A DNA stretch of 64,000 nt, from positions 29,939 to 93,938 of the forward strand of contig NZ_PDUS01000020.1 of the NCBI RefSeq assembly GCF_002723455.1, read 5' to 3'. A program made the position numbers and the translations under genes. Origin of the DNA: Pseudoalteromonas sp. 3D05. Lineage in GTDB: Bacteria > Pseudomonadota > Gammaproteobacteria > Enterobacterales > Alteromonadaceae. Positions 60,701 through 64,000 of the stretch are shown piece after piece; within the stretch, counting starts at the first letter, position 1; each line of letters begins with the position of its first letter. The notes beneath the pieces are model-generated. The model was not told the DNA's origin and did no database searches. It saw nothing but the letters and a program-made list of their open reading frames with translations.

Positions 60701-60861
60701 GTTGAGCCACGTAAGCTCACACTGATGTTAATTCGATCAGAAACAAATGAAGGGAATACCTCCAGCGGTAACTTGGACGATATGCTAAATAATCCACCCA
60801 GCACAATACTTATCAGTAATAAGTTGGCAGCCACATGGTTACGAGTAAACCAAGCTATCAT
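57778..60861 (-). CDS. RND efflux permease (AcrB/HAE1-like)
   Basis: A 1027-residue inner-membrane proton-driven pump. The N-terminal helix (about 12-30) precedes the porter domain (SVSLRGSTPEDAEKGVTIRIEEAL, VEVDTGYDEREILADIKSRVDAINTFPADAEKPVI). Helices 2-6 include the proton relay segment VLGIVVDDAIVTGENVYTHL, with its Asp pair. The second half repeats the pattern with LIGVVVNDSLVLVDFIN. The length and topology (12 helices, two large periplasmic loops) are standard. It overlaps the adaptor gene by 4 bp. The substrates are unknown; the family exports drugs, dyes, solvents or host-like toxins. Confidence 0.95.
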   Translation of the reverse strand: MIAWFTRNHVAANLLLISIVLGGLFSISSKLPLEVFPSFVSDRINISVSLRGSTPEDAEKGVTIRIEEALQDLEGIKQISSRSSEGSSQVSVEVDTGYDEREILADIKSRVDAINTFPADAEKPVIGLIQRKREVIAVTVSSDYNEKETLEYAEQVRDDLLRIPAITQVELSGVRNYELAIEVSQDTLRQYDLTLAQISNAIANSSSDISAGNLKTEGGDVLIRSKGQAYRKDEFANIAIKNQADGTIIRLSDIATVNDDFEETPVRTRFNGKQAAFIDVYRIGPQSAIEVADAVKNYITSEQANLPQGFYLSYWDDDSEVVKSRIATLTSNALQGGILVLGLLTLFLRPAIAFWVFIGIPVSFMGAFMAMAAFGVTINVISLFGFILVLGIVVDDAIVTGENVYTHLKTAKSGEEAAIKGTQEVATPVTFGVLTTVAAFLPLGFIEGARGAIFAQIPVVVIPVLLFSLIESKFVLPAHLKYIKLRHQKGEGSKLERLQQRFADGFEHAILKYYQPVLGLALRNKLATVSLFMGVFLIILTMITSGWTKFIFFPRIPSETVRVNLTFPAGTPFEVTNKYIIDMSDKARELQSKYRDDETGESIILNILASTGGRGGAANSGSVRFEITPAEKRESDIGSRELVKEWRQLIGVIPGAESLTFRAEIGRSSSPIDIQLSGNSIATLQTVAEQIKQRLATYPSVFDIADSMSDGKEELQIELTEQGLALGLNRVDVSRQVRNSFFGVQVQRIQRGRDDVRVMVRLPIDERRSVADLKDILIQTPSGGRVPLSHVATLVPGQSPSTISRIDRYRTLNVSADVEKTDTNMTVLQADLKTYLDELVQQYPGISHSLEGEAKEQRESFGSLLWGMVFVFFVIYGLLAIPFKSYLQPLVVMSIIPFGMIGAVIGHWIMGMELTIMSLLGMLALIGVVVNDSLVLVDFINKKRNEGLELMDAVKTAGVARFRPVMLTSLTTFIGLMPLLFEKATQAQFLIPMAVSLGFGIIFATFITLLLVPVNYMLMERFQGWFK

Positions 60862-62057
60862 GGCTGTTCTCCTCGTTTTTGAGCTTTCTTCGTCTGCTCA
60901 CCAATGATTTGCACAGGCGTACCTGAACTTACCTGACCCAGCGGCGTAAGAACAAGTTGATTACCTGCTTTAAGCCCTTTACTAACAATACCTTGCTGTG
61001 CATTTTGCCATGCTAAAGCAATGTCTTTACGTTGTAGCACACCATTTTCAACAACATACACATAAGTACCTTGGTAGATAGCGCTGTTTGGAATGACCAA
61101 GACTTGCTCGGCCACTTTGCCATCAATTTTAGCTTTTACATACTGCCCAATTTTTACCGGGTATTGATTGTTACTGGTTGATTTGTAAGGGTCGTTAATC
61201 TTAGCCACAACATAAAGCTGCTGTGCGCTTTCATCGATTGCGCCTTCAGTGCGAATAAGCTGACCTTGCCACTTTTGCTCGCCAATTAAATTAGAGGTAA
61301 AGTTAACGGCTGAACCACGTGCGTTAGTCGACCCATCAGTGTATTGCTCTGGTAGATTAATAAAAGGAAGATCTTTATTTTTTAATGGTAAGCGGATTTC
61401 AACACTGTCAGTCGCAAATATAGTGGCTAACTGCATGTTATTAGATACGACTTGTCCAATATCGACAGTTCTGCTTAAAACTCGTCCCGCATATGGTGCC
61501 TTTATTTTTGTTCGCTCAAGGTTAAGCTCCGCTTTTTCTACCTGTGCTTGTGCAGAAAGTACCTGGGCTTGAGCGGCTGCTAGTTGAGGCTTTCGAAGCA
61601 CTAAAACACTTGGCTCAGATTCATTCCCTAAACGCTGCCAGTCAGTCAGGGCTTGACGCCCTCTTGCTTGCTCTTCAAACAAGTTTTGCTCTGCATTAAG
61701 AAGGTTTGCTTGAGCCGATTTAACTTCCGCTTTTAAATCACGGTCATCTAACTGCAATAGCACATCACCTTCACTAAAGAACCCCCCATCACGAAACTGC
61801 TCATTGATAGCTGTTATTTGACCCGCTACCTGAGCCACTAACATACTTTGTGTTCGTGGCTTTACAGTGCCAAAACTATCGATTTGTACCGTATAATCAA
61901 TTGGTTTTAGCTGCTCTACTGCAACATTAATTTTGGCTTTCGGCGGCGCAGAAAAGCGAGATGCTTTAGGTGGATTACCTTTGATAAACATAATTAAAAA
62001 TACAGTCGCAATAATAATGACGGTTGGAATAATTACTTTTTGTTTATTGATTTTCAT
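60858..62057 (-). CDS. RND efflux periplasmic adaptor subunit
   Basis: A 399-residue membrane fusion protein. An N-terminal anchor (about 9-26) is followed by a short basic stretch, the first biotinyl/lipoyl half (VDSFGTVKPRTQSMLVAQVAGQITAIN), a helical hairpin (AEVKSAQANLLNAEQNLFEEQ), the second lipoyl half (TKIKAPYAGRVLSRTVDIGQVV) and beta-barrel and membrane-proximal domains (VLVIPNSAIYQGTYVYVVENG). It connects the pump to the outer membrane factor. Its 4-bp overlaps with both neighbours show tight coupling of all three genes. Confidence 0.95.
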   Translation of the reverse strand: MKINKQKVIIPTVIIIATVFLIMFIKGNPPKASRFSAPPKAKINVAVEQLKPIDYTVQIDSFGTVKPRTQSMLVAQVAGQITAINEQFRDGGFFSEGDVLLQLDDRDLKAEVKSAQANLLNAEQNLFEEQARGRQALTDWQRLGNESEPSVLVLRKPQLAAAQAQVLSAQAQVEKAELNLERTKIKAPYAGRVLSRTVDIGQVVSNNMQLATIFATDSVEIRLPLKNKDLPFINLPEQYTDGSTNARGSAVNFTSNLIGEQKWQGQLIRTEGAIDESAQQLYVVAKINDPYKSTSNNQYPVKIGQYVKAKIDGKVAEQVLVIPNSAIYQGTYVYVVENGVLQRKDIALAWQNAQQGIVSKGLKAGNQLVLTPLGQVSSGTPVQIIGEQTKKAQKRGEQP

Positions 62058-63463
62058 AATGCTTGCTCATCCTGTGCGGATCTTGATTTTGCAAAATCGC
62101 CACCTAGGGCAACATGTAAATTGATTCGATTGGTTAATAACTGGTTTTTTATGTCGATGAGTGAGCTTTGAGCATCAAACGAACGTGCTTGCGCGTCTAA
62201 TACTGTGGTGTAACTCACTAAGCCACTTTGATATTGCTCAAATGATAATTGCTCTGCTGCCAGTGCATTTTCTTGAGCTTGTAACGTACTTTGATAACGT
62301 GCTTGTAAAGACTGTTGCTGTGCAATGGCATTTTCAACGCCGCCGAAAGCATCATATAAAGCATTAAGGTAGGCTTGCTCTTGCTTTTGCGTGTTTAACC
62401 TTGCTATTTCTTCGTTAGCTTCTAATCGACCGCCTGCAAAAATAGGCGCTGAAATGCCGCCGATTAATGACCATGCTAGGCTAGATGGCGAAAATAAATC
62501 ACTTACCCTGTCTGTGCTGTCACTCACACCTGCCGATAAATTTAAGCTTGGAAAGCGCTGCTTATGGGCATAAGCCAATGAGGCATCAGCAGCTAACAAT
62601 TGATACCAACTAGCCCGTAATGCTGGCTTGCGAGTGATTAGTTCAGAAGGTATACCTAAAGGGACATTCTCTTTGATAACAGGCAACTGTTGATTTGCTT
62701 CAAGCGCTCCGCGCGGGTAATCTCCAAGCAAGCGCTCGAGTGTACGCGCAGCTTTAGTTAAATTCGCCTGTTGAGTAGCAATACGTGAACGCTCATTATT
62801 TAGCTCATTTCGCGCCAAGTACACGTCCAATGCTTGGTTTAAACCTTGACGATAACCGGACTCAATAATTTCTAAATTCTGTTGCGTGTTAGCTTCTCTA
62901 CGTTTAAATAGCTCAAGTAGTTGCTCAGCACTTATAAGATTGAACCAGCTGATTACAACGTCAGCAACTAATTGTTGTTTCTGCTGCTCATAGCGTGCTT
63001 GCTGAGCTAAGTAAGTGAGGTTATCCCTGCGTTTTGCGTCAGAAAGTTTACCCCATAAATCAATCTCATAACCAAGCTCCAAAGTGAGTGAGCTTGAATT
63101 ATTGTAACTAACAGGACGGTTCCCTTTACTACGACCAACGCGAGAGGATATATCCAAACTCGGCCATAATGCAGATCCTGAAACAATGAGTTGTTGTTTT
63201 TGTATTTCTACATCATAACGACTTTGGATGAGTTGCTGGTTATTTTTAAGCGCACTGAAAACCAGTTGCTCAACAGCAGGCGTTGCTAAATCATCAAACC
63301 ATGCATGATCCACTGAAGTAACTGACTCAAGGGCCTTTTGTTGCCACTGGACTGGGATTTCATTGGGAACTTGCTTTCGTTCTTGCGGGTTCAAAGTACT
63401 TGCACAGCCACTGAGCAGCATAATACTTATCGCCAATAAAGATGGCTTATGTTGCCAAATCAT
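62054..63463 (-). CDS. Outer membrane factor lipoprotein (NodT/OprM-like)
   Basis: A 469-residue TolC-superfamily channel with a lipoprotein signal (SIMLLSGCASTLN, acylated Cys20). Two OEP repeats form the trimeric alpha-barrel: LEQLVFSALKNNQQLIQSRYDVEIQKQQL and LGYEIDLWGKLSDAKRRD in the first, LNLSAGVSDST and IGGISAPIFAGGRLEANEEIAR in the second. It is the first gene of the operon (OMF - adaptor - permease), the reverse of the common order. The 282 bp upstream should hold the promoter; no local regulator gene lies next to it inside the window. Confidence 0.94.
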   Translation of the reverse strand: MIWQHKPSLLAISIMLLSGCASTLNPQERKQVPNEIPVQWQQKALESVTSVDHAWFDDLATPAVEQLVFSALKNNQQLIQSRYDVEIQKQQLIVSGSALWPSLDISSRVGRSKGNRPVSYNNSSSLTLELGYEIDLWGKLSDAKRRDNLTYLAQQARYEQQKQQLVADVVISWFNLISAEQLLELFKRREANTQQNLEIIESGYRQGLNQALDVYLARNELNNERSRIATQQANLTKAARTLERLLGDYPRGALEANQQLPVIKENVPLGIPSELITRKPALRASWYQLLAADASLAYAHKQRFPSLNLSAGVSDSTDRVSDLFSPSSLAWSLIGGISAPIFAGGRLEANEEIARLNTQKQEQAYLNALYDAFGGVENAIAQQQSLQARYQSTLQAQENALAAEQLSFEQYQSGLVSYTTVLDAQARSFDAQSSLIDIKNQLLTNRINLHVALGGDFAKSRSAQDEQAL

Positions 63464-63740
63464 ATTTAAACCTGATTAATGCTATTTATGAGCGTTATTC
63501 AAACAGCTTATTGAGCATCGCTCAATTCACTTTACATAACATTACATATTTAGCGATATAATTATAAGTTGTATCAATACGCCAAAAATTAACATGTTGA
63601 TCACAAAATAATTTACATATATCTACCAACTCAATAAATACGAAAAACCCTGATGTTTATTCGAACATTTGAATTTCAATAATCAGAATAGGTGCTTGGA
63701 AGTTTGGGGGAATTGAAGAGCTCAGAGGATTTAAAATAAT
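63464..63740. other. Upstream region of the RND operon
   Basis: These 277 bp separate the outer membrane factor start from the tRNA terminator. They are AT-rich. I see no gene, tRNA, repeat or convincing -35/-10 pair on the minus strand, though the operon promoter must lie here. Confidence 0.5.
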
Positions 63741-63769
63741 AAAAAAAAGCCCTGCGGATGCAGGGCTTT
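63741..63769 (-). terminator. Terminator of the tRNA transcript
   Basis: AAAGCCCTGC / GCAGGGCTTT is a 10-bp stem with a 4-nt loop. On the minus strand it ends in a run of eight T. It lies 8 bp downstream of the tRNA-Phe 3' end. Confidence 0.93.
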
Positions 63770-63777
63770 AATATAAA

Positions 63778-63853
63778 TGGTGCCTCGACCCGGAATCGAA
63801 CCAGGGACACGAGGATTTTCAATCCTCTGCTCTACCAACTGAGCTATCGAGGC
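63778..63853 (-). tRNA. tRNA-Phe (GAA)
   Basis: A 76-nt cloverleaf on the minus strand with encoded CCA. The acceptor pairs GCCTCGA with TCGAGGC, the D arm has AGCTCAGTTGGTAGAGC, the anticodon arm GATTGAAAATC has anticodon GAA, and the T arm has GGTTCGATTCC. All invariant positions look normal. It is the last gene of a tRNA cluster entering from the right edge. Confidence 0.96.
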
Positions 63854-63902
63854 ACTTAAACAGTGCTTGTTAAATGTTCAATTGAACAGATAACTAAATA
63901 AA

Positions 63903-63967
63903 TGGTGCCGACTAACCGAGCCGAACGGATAACTTAAATGAATTACTGATTACAAGTCAGTTGCTCT
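63903..63967 (-). pseudogene. Decayed tRNA-Thr (TGT)-like gene
   Basis: Read on the minus strand, the segment has an intact Thr-type anticodon arm (ACTGACTTGTAATCAGT, anticodon TGT) and a T arm plus 3' acceptor ending AGTCGGCACCA. The 5' acceptor strand and most of the D arm are missing (an AATTTGAAC-type spacer instead), and the variable region carries an extra ATTCATTTAAG-like insert. The T arm has a stem mismatch and TTCGGCT in place of TTCGANT. It cannot fold as a cloverleaf, so it is a non-functional copy. Confidence 0.75.
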
Positions 63968-63987
63968 GTTCAAATTATCGAAATAAA

Positions 63988-64000
63988 TGGTGCCGACTAA
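63988..64000 (-). tRNA. 3' end of another tRNA, cut by the window edge
   Basis: TTAGTCGGCACCA on the minus strand equals the 3' end of the decayed tRNA-Thr next to it. It is followed by the same CACCATTTATTT spacer. The rest of the gene, probably an intact tRNA-Thr, lies beyond the window. Confidence 0.55.

Noticed and set aside
1..64000. CRISPR array, prophage or complete insertion sequence
   Set aside because: No regularly spaced direct repeats with spacers, no phage structural genes and no transposase reading frame seen.

Overview
The window looks like chromosome of a marine gammaproteobacterium of the Alteromonadales, most likely Pseudoalteromonas or a close relative. The evidence is the low GC content, the many TonB-dependent receptors, secreted S9 peptidases and secreted hydrolases, and Alteromonadales-type small proteins (DUF2256, DUF2986). 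I see no CRISPR array, prophage or complete insertion sequence. This assignment comes from gene content and protein resemblance, not from a database search.

Layout. 1-8.4 kb: a glutathione transferase cut by the window edge, an MFS permease, a secreted S9 peptidase, an FG-GAP repeat protein and a large TonB receptor. 8.4-13.1 kb: a flavin-reductase-like gene broken by an in-frame stop, then a light-response cluster (Cry-DASH, a second cryptochrome/photolyase, DUF2256). A 177-bp piece of that cluster is copied 1 kb further on, past a TFIIB-type zinc protein. 14.1-21.5 kb: a two-component system joined to a YbbA/YbbP-like ABC exporter, a divergent secreted protein and a DJ-1/PfpI protein. All three transcription units carry the same tandem TTTCACA-N4-TTTCACA-type site at a similar distance from the start codon. 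22.2-31.4 kb: a minus-strand cluster of a YqiJ/NfeD-like membrane protein, a flotillin, a 1980-residue AAA+ ATPase and an orphan lipoyl-domain protein.

31.7-40.3 kb: an SGNH lipoprotein, an M20 dipeptidase, a DUF2986 gene, a 27-codon ORF with a perfect Shine-Dalgarno, a secreted cyanophycinase, a 265-bp MITE-like inverted-repeat element, an OprC/NosA-type copper receptor, a DUF1499 protein and an XRE regulator/membrane-protein pair with a well-resolved promoter and operator. 40.4-49.8 kb: signalling genes, including a wHTH-STAND-TPR membrane protein with a small partner, a PAS-GGDEF protein, a degenerate GGDEF protein, an AraC regulator and MgtE. 50.0-55.5 kb: a probable phytate-utilisation operon (Pho-box-like site, TonB receptor, acid phosphatase, beta-propeller phytase). 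55.6-63.5 kb: a second S9 peptidase and a complete RND efflux operon. The window ends in a tRNA cluster: an intact tRNA-Phe, a decayed tRNA-Thr and the 3' end of another tRNA.

How the genes work together. Much of the window is scavenging at the cell surface: peptides (S9, M20), cyanophycin, phytate and copper, each with secreted enzymes or TonB receptors. The rest is envelope defence and sensing. The least understood parts are the flotillin/giant-ATPase/lipoyl cluster, the wHTH-STAND-TPR module and the TTTCACA regulon.
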